From: Atrichornis clamosus
Taxonomy: Eukaryota; Chordata; Aves; Passeriformes; Menuridae
DNA length: 64,000 nt
Direction of reading: 5' to 3'
Assembly: GCA_013400975.1 (NCBI GenBank)
Contig: WBMZ01012204.1
Span: 124,001 to 188,000 of the forward strand
The first letter of the stretch is position 1. The number at the start of each line of letters is the position of its first letter. Position numbers and translations under genes: made by a program. The notes under the pieces were generated by a model, which was not told where the DNA came from, made no database searches, and saw nothing but the letters and a program-made list of their open reading frames with translations. Positions 50,201 to 63,578 of the stretch are shown one piece after another.

Positions 50201-51748
50201 GATGCATCTTTCCTCAACAGTCTGCACCCACTTCCTTCTGATTCATGGGACAGACAGCATGTACAAGTGATATATCTGGCTCCATCCCACACAAAGCAAG
50301 TGCAGGGGACCAGCACCCCATGCTGAGGACTTTGCAAGGTCAGGCTTAAAGTACCTTGTGTGCCCAGAGTTTGGACCACACCACGGTGCAGGTTTGTGAT
50401 GCAGAACTCTTCCGTAAGTCAACTTTGCCTCCTTTCCATCCAGGTAGCAATTCCACAGGGATGGAGTAGAAATTTGAGAAAAGGTAGGACACTAGGTGTG
50501 CATGACCATTGGCATGTGGCTGGCCACCGTCCCAGGCTGCCAGGGTAGCCCCCTGCATCCAGCAGGGTCACAAGGAGATAAACGGGAGCCATCAAAGGGA
50601 TGGCAAGGGCATAGAATCATTGACAGAAGGACTGGCAAAAAATACCAACCTTGTCCTCAGTGAAAGCTTGAAAGACCTTTCAGGTCTTCTTGGTGGCATT
50701 AGCACACATCTTAAGCTTAGCTCCTCACAATGTGCCATAAAAATCTTTTGTATGGGGTTAGACCACAGCATCTGAAGTTAATTCACAGCCTGTATCTGTG
50801 AATAGAGTTTTAGAGATTTCAGTTCAGAATATACCTCTGTGGAATCACTGAGCTGTCCCAGTGTACGAGCTGGGGAATCTGAGCTGCCCCGCACTGCTCC
50901 CCTGTCCTTGCAGCTCCATCCTGTCTGGCCCAATTTGCTTGAATCAGATTCCAATCTCCTATTACAGTCAGATTTTAAAAGCTTTGGAAGAAAAAGCCAG
51001 GCTGTGCCTAGAATCTCACCCATCTTTTACACAATTTTGATTTCAGTGGTCTATATATTGAGAAGATTAGCTACTGGCTGAGTCCTCACACCACACTACA
51101 AATGGTCCTGCATTTTGAAGACCAGCCAAAGTCTGAGTCAATACACACTTCCATGTACTTTCAGATAAAATCTACATTATGTTACACTGATCATACCACA
51201 TAATTTTAGAAAATAAAATAATTACCATCTCCCCCCACAAAAGACACATTTTACATGGGAGGGGACCCAAATGCTTTTCATAAAACTTCAGCACCTGTTC
51301 ACCCTTCTGTGCATGAACTACAAAGTAAAAAAGCAGTGATTGTTGCTGTAGTATGTGCTGAACCTTTGTCTTGCTATTGCTAAATAAAAATCAGGTAAGA
51401 TTTTTCCTGAAATATTTTGCTTGAATAAACTACACCAGAAGCACACAAACCCAGTCTGCATCATTTGATCACTAGTATCCTCAGAAAAAGTTGTGTTTCC
51501 TTCTAGAGCAAAGCTCTGCCACTAAAAGAACTATTTGGTTGGCAAAATTAATCAATACAATTTTTAGCAATAAAGAAATCCTAGTTTAAAAATAAGCAAA
51601 CCAAGACCAACTCTCCAGCTACTGAATACTTTATTCTTTTGTTACTTCATACACCTGAGCTCTGAAGGTTTGTACAAAATATAAAATAAAATAAAACCCC
51701 AGTATGGCTTTACTGATCTTAAAAACTGCAGCCTTGTATTTTTTAATC
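47206..51748. other. Gene-free spacer downstream of SLC35F2
   Basis: No exon, RNA gene or known repeat was recognised. The longest ORF (49043-49570, plus strand, 175 codons) has no motif and overlaps an open frame on the other strand. Confidence 0.4.
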
Positions 51749-52757
51749 ATTTATTGTAAATACAAAGAGGGGTAGGAAAACTGCCAGTGTATCTACTGAA
51801 AGCACTTAACCTTTTGGATATTATGTCATTATTGTTGCCATGAGAGTTGGCTTAGATGATTCAATTTTTTTAAGATGTGCCAATTTTATTCAACTCTTTC
51901 AGCAGAAATGTGTCCCATCTCAGGGAGAAAATAACTGAGAAATGAACTTCAGTTCAAACCATTTCGCTTTCTCACCCAGAAAAAAATCCCACATACAGTT
52001 CTGCTGAACAGAGCAAGGGCCTGCCTTTGTCTCCCCCACAACTAATAGGAATGCTCCAAACAAAAGGCCACAGAGAGAAACAGAAGGAATTATAAAAACA
52101 CATATTTAAACTTCCCTTACCAGCAAATTTCAAAATAAAATACACACAGCAGCCCCAGCTGTGACAGGGAGTGCAGCAATATGAAGAGATGAACATTTGA
52201 GGGGAATGTAGGCAGGAAATCCTTCTGCAGAGGAATGAAGTTCACCAACAGGTAGAAAGGGTGTTTGTGTACTATGGCTTGCAGAAGCAGGTCTTGTGAC
52301 AAGCTGAGTGGCTTTTGCAAGATGCTATCTGAGGGCACCCAGCACCGAGGGGTGGAAACCACGAAGCCCTCAGACAGCATCATGCAGATTTAGGTCCCAA
52401 ATGCAATATAAAAACATATTTGCTCCACTTAGTGACCTGGGAGCTAGCTTTGGCTTAGTTTTTTCCCCAAGCATTTGTTGGTAAGTTAATTAAGCACTTA
52501 AAAATAACAGTCTCTCACTTTCCAGAGACCCCACATAAATACTAATCTGTCTTCTTCTAAGGGCCAGATCTTCTGCAAGGGCAGATCAATACAGTTTCAC
52601 TGATTGAGGACCTGGCCTTAAAAGTCTACCCAGTGCATTAGCACCAGCACAGCATGACGTATTCCTTGGCAGTAGGACAATTCTCTGGATTGCTATTCGC
52701 GGGAAATTTGGCAATTAAACGAAACTGTTTAATTTGTTTTGAAAGGCCGCGATGCCG
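51749..52757 (-). other. SLC35F2: Likely 3' UTR of SLC35F2
   Basis: After the stop the minus strand has no splice acceptor or coding frame of note. AATAAA hexamers (minus strand) occur at 51884-51889, 51749-51754 and 51630-51635. I chose the middle one as a guess for the end; the true site may be any of them or further downstream. The UTR would then be about 1 kb. Confidence 0.4.
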
Positions 52758-52976
52758 TTAATGGGAGCCGACCACCACGGTTTCTCCCCTGGTGAACTGC
52801 ACGCTTACGGCTGCAGCCTCACTGTCGCTCTCCTCGAGCTTGAGCGCAGCGTTGTCCAAGCCGGCGCGGCCGGGCTGGGGCAGGGCCGTGGGCCCCGCCG
52901 TCCGCGTAGGGGTGGAGCAGTACAGGATGAACCCCAGCATGATGATAACGAAGGACAGGATGTACAGACCTGAAAA
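52758..52976 (-). CDS. SLC35F2: SLC35F2 last coding exon
   Basis: The exon starts after CTCTGCCAG and begins [20 protein letters not shown], the final membrane helix of the SLC35F family, then STPTRTA and a cytoplasmic tail of about 50 residues ending VVVGSH and TAA (52758-52760). It is 219 bases with phase 0 at its start, matching the previous exon. The helix and STPTRTA motif match SLC35F2 rather than SLC35F1 as I know them. The tail after LKLEE differs from the mammalian end and is richer in Ala and Val. The exon is CpG-rich compared with the introns. Confidence 0.92.
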   Translation of the reverse strand, partial: FSGLYILSFVIIMLGFILYCSTPTRTAGPTALPQPGRAGLDNAALKLEESDSEAAAVSVQFTRGETVVVGSH

Positions 52977-55900
52977 CTGGCAGAGGAAAGAGGAGATGCA
53001 TTAAGTCTTGTCCGATGTAAGAACGAGTCAATGCTGCTTTGTTTCAAGAATGTGAAAGCTACCCTTCCTTGTAAAAATCATTTGAATGAGGATTATCACC
53101 GTGAGCTGGATTCTGGTTTGAAAAACAAAATTCAACAGCTCCATTTACTTGAAGACTTAAGCTGCTGGCTGATTTTCTCTGCATCTCATTCTCAAGACTG
53201 TTGGACAGGGAGTTTCCTCAGGTCTACATACAAGAATCTTAACAGAGAGAACAAATGGCTGTAAACACTGTCATACTGAATGAAAGTTGTTTACGCACAT
53301 GAATGTTGAAACACTCTACCCCTAAGAGAATTTTGATCCAGCACATTCAAATATTTCAGGTTCTGGCAAGAGATGAATCTCTTTGTCCTTCTGCAAGTCA
53401 CCAGAGCAGCTGGTTCTCTGCAGAGGGCTCTTAACCATCTGCAGGGCTAGGTAAGTGCTATTACTGGATCAAAACCAGTTTGCTCTCTACATCCAGCAAG
53501 TCCTTGAAGGGAAAAAGAGCGGGGTTCCTTTTTCAAGACTGGCATTTGTGCTCTGTTAAGAATGGTGTGAGGTAAGAGTATGAACTGCTGAGGTACATCA
53601 GGCACTCTATTGTTCACTTGCCTGTTAAAATTCCAATAATTGCCAAGGTTCATCTACCTTGACAGAAAAATAAATGCTTACTTCATAACACCAGATTCAA
53701 TAACATCAAGTGTTGAAGTTATCCACAGCCAGGAACACTTTTCAGCAGATTTATTAAAATCCTCCATATTCCCTTTGTCAAATCCCACTGATTAAACAGT
53801 AGGAGGAAAGACATAGCCTATCCTCTGTCAATATTCTCTAACCTCCTTAGACATGCTTGAAAAATATGTTCCAGTTTATCAGGATGAAATGAATGCTAAG
53901 ACCGAGACAACGGACTCTGATCCATAAAAAGACTGAGGCATCTACGATTGCAAGGCATTGCAATTCATAGCTGGCAGTCACTTGGCTTGGAAACCCTTGG
54001 ATGGCAACACAGAGGAAAAGCAGACTGAAGCACAGTGGCCTTGTGTAGGTGCCCTCTCTCCCCACCTCGTTGGCTGTTTGCGTGCAGGAGCGTGGGCTCA
54101 AGTGTTCACTCTACACAGGAGGAAGCATCCAGCTCTGAACATATCCCAACGGAGGCAGCAGGACCACCTGTGGCCATACCCCTGACTGACCCGTTCCCAT
54201 CAAATGGGCAGAGCTTGGGTCTGTATCAAATCACCTGCACAAATCCCCAACCCGAGGCCAGGAGTGAGCACGTGCCCGTACGCGAGGACCTGTGGCTGGC
54301 AGGTGACACTGGGCAGTCACAGGAACGCAGATCCCTCTCACAGACAGCGTGCACAAGGCTGCCTCTGACCCTGCTGAGTTCATTCCTCCAAGGGTGGATA
54401 CAGTCACCAAGACAGGGTGCTAAAACTGTTGCAGTGTAGCTATGACTCAAGACCTGCCTATAATTTTGAAGCTATTGACACAGGTGAACCTTACCCATGC
54501 TGCTTCAACAGGCCTATGCTCTTTTTTTTTTTTTTGTCCTTGTGGGAGAACGCAGTGTTCTTTTCCTGGGAATTTTTTTTTTGTAATTTCAAATTTTGCA
54601 ACAACTTCATTGCTTCAGACACTGATTTCACTCATACTTTGTGCAGCCTGTATCCCCCTTCTCACTATTGAGCCTAAAGACTACTTTAAATGTTACTGGA
54701 GGACTGTAACTCCATCTAGTGTCTATTTGTGCAGTATACTCTCTTCCATAGTTTATCCAACAAAAGCATTTGAAAACCTTTTGTAACATCTTTTGAGGGA
54801 TTACAGGTATCTACACAATGAGATCACTAAGAAGCACAGTAAGAATTCATTATGGAGTAAAAGGAAAAAAAAAGTTCAAAAGAGGCATGCAAAATTCACA
54901 TTTCACTTAAAACAGACATGGCTAGGGCTGAAAAGTTAAGTGCATTAGCAAAACACTGTGCACAAGTCAAAACCTCAAAACCTCATCAGTGCATGAGCCT
55001 GGTCTCTGCTGCATCCACTGTATGTTTGTGCTCCTTCTGTATGTCTGCTTCAGAGCAGGCTCAGAGCACAGCAATTCAGAGCTCTCCATGGCTCACTGCA
55101 CTCTACAGCCCCGCCAAGCCTTCAGCAGCTTGTTGTGGAATATCATCTGGTAATGGGGAATACAGAGCAATTCCCCGTATTTTTGTTTGCAGATTCCTGT
55201 GTCCAGGGTGCTTTTTAGCCCAGCAAACTGCTTGGTTGCTTTGACCCATAGGTAAAGAAACTATATGCTTAACTTGGCAAAAAAGATTTTCTACTGCTAA
55301 GTGTTATGTTAAAAGCCATGTCAAAATCATGCTCTCTCAGTCTGTGGTTATCTCAGGTAACAGATCAGATAATATCTTAAGTTATCTCAGATCCTCTGAT
55401 TACCAAAGATGCAGCATTGTTATTGCTCCCCCTATTGCTACTTCATTGTTTCTAACACAGATGCAAGTTCCTATTTCAATAAATATTTGAAATTCTCTCT
55501 ACACAATCCCGAAGTCTTCTCCACTCATTATTCCCTTTTGCTACCAGAATATCCCACTGTTAGCAATTCTGAGATGGTCTGCTCCCAGAAAAACCTCTTC
55601 CCAAAATAAGCTAAAAATCTTGAAAAATAGAAGTTTAATGTCCCTTCCAAAGCTCTTACTTACTTCTTCCTCTTCACTATTATGAATATAAATTTATAAT
55701 CACTTCTTGAGTTATGCTATCTGGGTGCCAAAATACACATTTGGAAGTGCCTTGGAAAGGATTTAATTATTAGAATGTAAGTATGGTTTTCTTCCTGCAT
55801 TCATTTTTAATGGATGCTTTGTAGCTTGGAGCAAAGTTTGGAACCCAAAACAGGGAGGAAAGCTGAGCTAAGAGGCTCTTGAAAAGGAAAATCTAGCTGC

Positions 55901-56778
55901 TGTCAGACCCTACCATTACCAGACTCTGCACCGCCTTCATTTTCAGAAAACAAATCTGACCTGAAAGCTTCTGGCTGAAGAGAAAGCAACCACATGGAAT
56001 AATACAAATTAAGTTCTTAAGGAAAGTTCACGAGCTTCTCACTCAGCCCTTCCAGTCACCGAGTGACTGACTCAATTACTCCAATTGCTTTAATGAGCTA
56101 GGTTCTCACAAGTGATTCTGGATGAAAAAGTGGAGAGTGGAATGAAATCCTTTTAGCACTGTTGTTTAGCTTGAGCAGACACTGCCAAAAATATTTTAGA
56201 GCACAATAAAAGTTACTGCCTTTTGGAGAGCATACAGAATAATATTTATCTGTATTTTTTCAGTTCCTTTAGTCTCTCTGTAGCAGCAGCACGGAGAAAG
56301 CTTGATTCTCATTCCAAGATTTTTGTAATTAACAGATTAAATTTCTAAAAGAAAGTATTATTTTCTGAAAATCAAACTAGTCCTATTTCAGACACCAAAT
56401 GCGTTTCAGGACAGGGAGATGCAAACCCTCTCTTTGGACACCTGAGGTGATGGAACAGATCTTACAGTTCCACATAGGGCTTTCAGCAAGAACTCTGCCA
56501 TTGGAACTTCTTGGGAAATTATTTACTATCTCTTAACTTATTCCTTCAAGTGTGAAATGGTTTGAAAATTGCTCTCTGGCTAATGGTGCAAGGCTCTGTG
56601 ATTAACTAAGCACGACTCCTCCTGACTGACACCTGCCAACGATGAATGATAGAAACTGCAGAAATGTAGAGGTGCAAACAACTGTTCTGGGGCTTTTAAG
56701 AACACTATGCTTTATTGATAATTTTGGAGTAGAAACATAACCGAAAGAATGTGAAAGTGAAGGAATGAATGAACTCAC
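52977..56778 (-). other. SLC35F2: SLC35F2 last intron
   Basis: A 3.8-kb intron with donor GTGAGT at its upper end and acceptor CAG at its lower end. It holds a 14-base T run at 54522-54535 on the plus strand. No further exon or transposon was recognised inside it. Confidence 0.75.
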
Positions 56779-56933
56779 CTTATAGAAAAACAGGAAAAGC
56801 CCAAAGAAGAGACTGTAGAGATCCGCAGTCAGAATGCCCAGGTTGACTGAGGTTGCGCTGGTAACTTTGATCACAACTGGCATGAAGCTATAGAGCCCAA
56901 ACATGCACAGGGCAAAGGCTGTGAACAGTAATG
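56779..56933 (-). CDS. SLC35F2: SLC35F2 internal coding exon (two membrane helices)
   Basis: Exon of 155 bases: acceptor TTGTTTTACAG at its upper end and donor AAG|GTGAGT at its lower end. It starts with two bases completing an Ala codon and encodes [20 protein letters not shown], then [20 protein letters not shown] and [11 protein letters not shown]. The stretch [17 protein letters not shown] is a hallmark of the SLC35F1/F2 group, and [10 protein letters not shown] with KVTSATSVN favours F2. It covers two membrane-spanning helices. The reading frame joins without gaps to both neighbours. Confidence 0.95.
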
Positions 56934-57579
56934 CTGTAAAACAAGATGACAAGTTACTCCTCAGGCACAGAAAAGTGACTTTAAAGAACACTGATATTCT
57001 TCAGATGCTTTAAAACTATGCATTTTTATCTTTTAGGATAAGGTCTCCTAAAAGATATGGGAATGAACATGTAAGAAAAGCAGGGAAGATTACCTTGTAG
57101 TGCAAGAATTACTGTATCTATTCAAGAAAGCTCTCGTTCTTTCCTACATAACATTAGAGCTGACTGAAAAAATTTAGAGCCACATTTCTTCACAACGTTT
57201 AGTTCTGTTCAGGTCAAAATGTGTCACAAAGTCAATTTTTCCAGTATTTCATTTAGGAAGGAAAACAAAAAAATGTTCTTGTGATGTTTCAACACCAAAC
57301 GTGTCAGTAATTAAACAGGTTTAATTTTTACTCATCTCAATTTATTTTGAAAAATTATTTCATGTTATATGTAAAATGCAAAACCTATTTTAATGTTCAA
57401 TCTTGCAGACCCTCTCTCTTTGCTGAGCTGCAAAGTTTGCAGAAAATAAACTTGTGAAATATAGTATTAATGATGCTTATTATTCAGAGAAAGAAAAGGA
57501 AAATCCAAGCATTCAAAGCCTAAATGATTATAATTTTCCAGTGTTCTGTAACATGCACATCATTTTGTTATACACATAC

Positions 57580-57632
57580 CAACTTTCCAGTTCCATTGAA
57601 TTCTCATTATCTCCCTATGTTCCACAATGGCT
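57580..57632 (-). CDS. SLC35F2: SLC35F2 short internal exon (53 bases)
   Basis: This exon is too short to stand out by itself. It was located because the neighbouring exons end in CT and begin with CA, requiring one base plus whole codons plus one base. The segment after TCTAACTCTAG gives A, then 17 codons reading AIVEHREIMRIQWNWKV, then G before GTATGT. The protein resembles the short loop between helices in SLC35F2, where an Ile-Val-Glu start and a Trp-x-Trp-Lys end are found. With it, the five exons form one continuous frame; without it the frame breaks. Confidence 0.88.
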
Positions 57633-58415
57633 CTAGAGTTAGAGAAAAGATATAATACAGTAAAAAAGAGGAAAAAAATCACACACAAATAGAGAATTTA
57701 ATTACCAAAATATATATGGAACATTTTGATTTATAAGCCATTCATTTTTTGTTTCAAATTTTACTGAATGACACTAACTCAAACATCCAACAAGCATGAA
57801 AAAATGAAAATTAAAACGAAAATTAAAGTGCCTTAAAGTCAAGAGCACTGTTACTTAATTCTTATGCCTTCTTCACATGAGTTTTAATCCTTCAGCGATT
57901 CAGTTTTATTTGATATACCATTTGAGGAAATTATTAACTATAATGATGAGAAATGAGGAACATATAATTCATTAGATAGACTTAAGTGCATGTGGGCTGT
58001 TACTAATGTGGTTATTTGCAAGAGTATACATGACTTCATTTTAAACTTGAGTTTAATATGGAAGATCTCCTAAACTTTTCCATAGAGAAAATCCATTAAG
58101 AAATAAAATTCTGTGAACAGTCCTCAACATACTGTGTCCTCACAAACATCAACAAAATAAAAAATACAGCCAAGTATCGTAAGTGTCCAATTGCAGGAGT
58201 TCAACTTTAGATTTGCTGTAATAAGAGTAGTGCAAATAAAAAAAATATAAAACAGATGCTGATCTGCAACAAAAATCAATTCAAGTGGAAGGACTCCCAT
58301 ATAGGCCAAATGCAGATGTAACAAAGAATTAATTTAATAACATCATTTCAGGATAGACAAGTAATCATCTGTAGAATATTCTTAATTAGTTTTAAAATAA
58401 ATATTAGATCCTTAC

Positions 58416-58572
58416 AGCTGTAGACCGCTGATAATAGTCCCAAACAAGCCCACCATTCCTAGAAACTCCACTCTGCTCAGATTTTTCACAATGTATTCCT
58501 CACTCACATTAGAAATGGCATACAAAGAAGCACCAAGAAGCACTAAGACATCTCCAATCACCACGTCACTAC
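58416..58572 (-). CDS. SLC35F2: SLC35F2 internal coding exon
   Basis: Exon of 157 bases between acceptor TTTCTGTACAG and donor GTAAGG. It completes a Gly codon and encodes [38 protein letters not shown] and [13 protein letters not shown], ending two bases into a Leu codon. It contains the [14 protein letters not shown] and [10 protein letters not shown] motifs of the SLC35F drug/metabolite transporter fold, covering two membrane helices and the loop with the conserved EEY. Phases match both sides. Confidence 0.95.
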
Positions 58573-60165
58573 CTGTACAGAAATATTAATCCACAATAAG
58601 GGTAATGCTGCAAACACTTTTTAACTTTCCTTAAAAAGACAAGCAAATTTATCTCGGTCATCTCTATCTTCCTAGCACATTCCAGGGCAAGGGGAAAGGA
58701 AACACCTCCTGTCTGTGCAGAGGAGTGTCTGAGCGCAGACTCTGCTGCCCGCTCACCTCATCCTGCACAGTGTGGAATGAGCTAAACCCAGCATTTACAT
58801 CTCATCCTGACCAAGACACTGCTGTATAATCTGGTTGAATCCTACTTCTGCTGACCTCTGGCACTGTAGGGAATTGAGAAAATTACCAGTTAGAGATGGT
58901 CTCTGCCTTTTGTGAATATTGTCCCCACTTTTGCCGTAAGGCCTGATTCAAGTCTTGCTAAAATCAGTCTATTGATTTTGGTGGGACCTGGACTCAGCTT
59001 CAGGTTTATGACAGGTCTTAAGTGGGCACTGCAGATGGGAGGTACTGTGTGTCCAGCTGTGCTGTATTTATACTGTGCAAATGGGACTCCCTGTGCTACA
59101 ATCACTCATCATTAAATGTCTCTATGCATCAGCTAAATAGCAAGTGGATCATTGTGGTTTAAATCCTTTGATTGATTTAAAATTTCCTTCCTGCCAGTAG
59201 GCAATCACTAAGAAAATATGTCTAAAATATGAGGGTAAGCAGTAGTAAGGATCCCCAGGTCAGCAAATAAAGCACAACCGTCTTAATGTCTCAGGGAAAA
59301 ATTTTCTCCCTCAGGACCAAAATACTTTTACCACATAGCAGTAAAGCTAAACTTGAGTTTGTCTTGTGTCTTACCTGCAGTAAGGCCCCAAAATAACACC
59401 ACACAGGCATATCTCTATGCTGCCTGATGAAGGTAATACCCTGAAATTTACCTTGTCTCATACCCTCTGCCTCTAAAAATTCAAAATTCTTATTCAAAGT
59501 AAGATCGCTATGATATGGGTTGATTTAGGCATCTGTCATAGAGAAGACAAGACCTGCCCTTATCTGCACCCAGCTGGATCCTGGCCCCAGAGCCCAGCCT
59601 CCCTTGCAGAGGTTCCAGGAATCTCAGCATCCTGCCCCATCTCCTCTTGCTCTCCCATAGTAAGCCCTTGCTTTGCAGGCTGGACCATTTCTGTTGGTTC
59701 TGCCAAAGATAACTCAGAGAAGTCAGCTGCTGTGAGCAACTTTTTATTTGGTACTAGCACTCAAAGAAAACTGCAATTAGAGAAGTCTGGCTGCCAGCAG
59801 GCTGATACTGTATAAGCAAGACAAGGTTTGCAGGGAAAAGCAGCTTCTTCTGTTAAACCATCTCACATGATAGTCAAAGTGAACAGGCTTTCAAGAGTAA
59901 GACTTTCCCTCATGTCTAATGAACAGCAGCAAAATTTAACCTTAACACAAGTGTTTCTCTTTTTAAGGTGAAAGAAATAAACTAAACACACAAGCAAAAA
60001 AATTCCCAGCTCCCCATAAAATCTCTTCTTGACAAGAAATACAAATAGCAGCATGTTCTCTTTTAAAACAGAACTATATCTGTTCCTCTTCCTGCTTTAG
60101 AAGTTCCTGCCCACCACAGGAAGCATCTCTCCACTCTTCCCCCCTGGCAAAAAAGGATTCCTTAC

Positions 60166-60325
60166 CTTCACTGTCCTGCCTCCCTGCCAAAATGTCTGCA
60201 CCCACCATTGTTCCTACACCCAGCAAACAGATGGCAACAGCAAGAAAATGTATCAGCCTGTATCTTGCTCGGAGAATGAACCACGACAAAGCCATCAGCA
60301 CAGGAATCCCGAAACAGTCCAGGAG
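60166..60325 (-). CDS. SLC35F2: SLC35F2, most upstream coding exon present
   Basis: Exon of 160 bases between acceptor CTATACATACAG and donor GTAAGG. It encodes [40 protein letters not shown] and [13 protein letters not shown], two membrane helices. The [15 protein letters not shown] and [14 protein letters not shown] stretches separate SLC35F2 from SLC35F1. SLC35F2 is a multi-pass transporter of the plasma membrane and endomembranes; the human protein imports the drug YM155 and has been reported to transport queuosine nucleobase/nucleoside. The earlier exons, encoding the N-terminus and first helices, were not found up to 64000 and must lie outside. The five exons here give 247 residues. Confidence 0.95.
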
Positions 60326-61188
60326 CTGTATGTATAGAAAAATGGTTTGAGTTAGAGACTCACCCCAAATCTGGACTGCAACATCCTGAAAGCAAATGTA
60401 CAGAATCTTACTTTCAATCACCAGATGTTAACAAAACCTTGTTTAAGAGAGAGGTGAGACCCACGTTTCACCATGAAAAGCATTTTGCAAGTGCAGGAGG
60501 AGGTGGAGGGGGGGAGTCCACTTTGTCCTGGTAGGAAAGCACTAATTTAGAAACTGGTCTAATGATGGATCTAATCAATCTTTGCAGCTTCACAAATGAA
60601 TGCTAGGATGTTGCTCTGAAACAGCCTTGCTCCCCAGGGCCCCACGTACACAAAGTCAAAATCTGGAACTATTGACGGATACAAGCAATCTGATTTTACA
60701 TTGACGTGTACATAGGACAAGGATCTGACCCTGCAGCTTTGGGATTGATTATATTTTTTCCTCCTCTCAACTGGATCATACTAAAAAACAAAATTGCTAA
60801 ATCTGTTGGAAGCCACATGTAAAACTGGTAGTAATAAGACAGGGAGGGAAGAACAGCTTTCCTTAAGTAATTTTCCTTATCTTCCAACTTCCCACAAAAA
60901 CACATACAAGTCACCAACGCATTTTCATCACTCTGTCAGAGCTAATCTCAATTAGCCAGAAGGAGGTAACCCACTCTAACTGACCCATGCCCCAGCAGCA
61001 GACACACTAGGCAGCTGGAGTTTTGGAGCACTTCAGACGTGTTTGCAGACATTGCCCCAAGCTGATTGAACAACTGTGGTTCAAGGATGTCTGTGCTCCA
61101 TGACAAGCTGTGACACTTGACTTCTCTTTCCTTTCTTTTTCTCTACTTGTTCCTATTTATCTTTGCTTTGCTGTTAGACTCACCCAGA

Positions 61189-61310
61189 GGATCACAGAAC
61201 TGTTTGGATTGGAAGGGACCTTAGAGTTCATCTAGTTCCAAAGCCCCTGCCATGGGCAGGGACATCTTCCACTCAACCACTCCAACCTGGCCTTGAACAC
61301 TTCCAAGGAT
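61189..61310 (-). mobile_element. CR1 LINE 3' end, short
   Basis: Plus strand shows GATCACAGAACTGTTTGGAT, TTGGAAGGGACCTTAGAG, CATGGGCAGGGACATCTTCC and CAACCTGGCCTTGAACACTT. Only about 120 bases of the CR1 tail remain, inside an SLC35F2 intron. Confidence 0.9.
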
Positions 61311-63326
61311 CTTCTACCCATTTTCCTTTAGTATAGCAATTATCAGGAATTAACTGTGTACTTTATACAGAAAAACAAACTGCAGCACAAGATGTAGAAT
61401 AACCAAATACAAGCAAGACCACAGAGCTAATCACAAATGGTTTAATACAAATGGTTCAAAGAAATGGATTTTGTTTCTGAATTTGCTGGACGAAAGAAAA
61501 GGTGTATTTTCTGACCTGTCTCAGTAGAGTGCCACGAAGCTATATAAGGGATCAGCCTACAGCAGAACATATAGTCAACTTCCCAAAGATTGCTCAGAGA
61601 TCACTCTCAAAAGTCAGCCCTTAAAACTTGGCCTCCTGTCCCAATTAAGTATTAGGTCCAGGTCAATAGGACTGGGGCATAATCACTGCAATCAAGACAA
61701 GAGCTCTTAGTTCTTGATGTTCATTGTCAACTCTGCCTGCCTAAGTGTGTACCACTGCAGTCAACTTCCATGCTGGCTTCCATTAGTTCAGCCATTGTTC
61801 CCAAGGGCTTTAACCAAACTCATTAACCTTTTGAGGATATGTCTGGTTTTACTTGTTTATAACTACACACAGTAAAGTCTTACAATCATAGAGTTAAGGG
61901 AAACTATTACAGAATAAATCCTAGCAGTACCTCTAATCCTTCCATCGATTTGTCTTTGCTCCTTGGATTGTCTTCCAGCTTGTCCAGTTTGTAAAGTCTG
62001 TGAAGTGTCAAGTACTACTCTAGGTTGTATTATGAGACATTACGACTACCCAAGCCCCAGTATGTGGTACCAAGTATTTCAATGCGACTTTATCCTAAGG
62101 AAAAATATCGCGCTGTGGCTTTCCATCTTGTCACAGGCCTTGTTCTCAATCTTGCCTTTAGTCTAGACTCAAGAAAAACCTGTAACATTTCCTCCAAACT
62201 TGACTGCTGTGACTAGTATCAAACAAGAAATACTAAAACCATTAGAAAGCAAAATTTGTACCCCTCTGGCAGTAGACACCTCTTCTACTAACAAGTAAGC
62301 TTTTACTTCCCATTAACTGAGATATTACCATGCAGCCTTCCAACCTCCCAGCAGTTTTTCAACCCAAACAGAAAGAGCAGAAGAAAACCCTTTAAAAATA
62401 TTCTTAATTAGGACGTAAGCGAGTAGTACATAATGAGCCAGAAGCTCATTCAGTGATGCCAGATGGGGAATTGCTGCATCCAGACCAAGAACATACTGTA
62501 GAACTACAGCATCGTGGTTAGAAGACTTGCAGCCAGGACACATAGGCACCAAATGATGAAGAACATACTCTGTCAATCTGTTCCAGGAGACAATAACCCT
62601 CAATTACAGGCAAATGAAATCAGACTTCCAACTACTTGATCTTACCTTCCCTTCATCTAGTACATTACAGAACTCCTCTGTACAGGATCAAGATCAAAGA
62701 GGTGCAAAGCAGATGTAATATCACAATGAATTGTGTCAATGGAACCAATTAAAATAATAAAGTTTATTTATTGAGGTTTTATGACATTTACAGCAGTATT
62801 GAGGTAGTGACTACTATTTCCAGTAGAGCCTCATCAAACTCTCACCTTATTCAATTCTAGCCAGTATTTTTACAATGGGGGAAAACCAGATAACCTGATG
62901 ATTTGATTTACAAATGCTTTGACTCAAGCCAAGCTTTGGCCACACTTTTTATAGGAGGTTTTAGAAGTAGGGTAAATTATTAAAAGATGTTTTAATACAT
63001 GGTTAATAAATTACCATAGACAGATGGAGGTCATTGGTTTGCTTATAATTGCCAGCTTCAGACAGCTTTGTAAGCAAGAAAGCTCAACTGCTCATCCTGC
63101 TCATTACCCACAAGGTTCCCTCAGAGCAGCCTCCAGCTGAGCCCCAGCGGCTCATCCAGCATTTTCTCCTGTTGAGATTAGGAATCTTCCATCAGCTGAT
63201 ATTCTGTCAATGGTTGCCTGAAAAATGTTTCCATTTGAATTATCTACAGAGAAAATGTTAAATGTGCTCAATAACATGTTAAAATCATGAAACCACAGCT
63301 ATGCTGCCTGGTTTTTTGCTTTGAAA

Positions 63327-63578
63327 TCATGTAATCATAGAATAAGCTGAGTTGGAAGGGACCCACAAGGATCACCGAGTCCAACTCCTGGCCCTGCACA
63401 GGACACCCCACGAGTCACACCATGTGTCCGAAAGCATTGTCCAAACACTTCTTGAACTCTGTCAGGCTTGGTGCTGTGACTACATCCTGGGCAGCTGTTC
63501 CAGTGCCCAACCACCCTCTGGGTGAAGAACCTTTTCCTGATATCCAATCTAAACCTCCCCAGTTCAGCTTCACAATGT
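63327..63578 (-). mobile_element. CR1 LINE 3' end, CR1-X-like
   Basis: Plus strand reads AATCATAGAATAAGCTGAG, TTGGAAGGGACCCACAAGGA, CCGAGTCCAACTCCTGGCCC, then GGGTGAAGAACCTTTTCCTGATATCC. The terminal part resembles the tail of the SINE at 30.2 kb (GTTGGAAGGGA, AGGATCA, GTCCAACTC) more closely than the other CR1 copies here do, which fits the CR1-X group as I recall it. It is 5' truncated. Confidence 0.88.
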
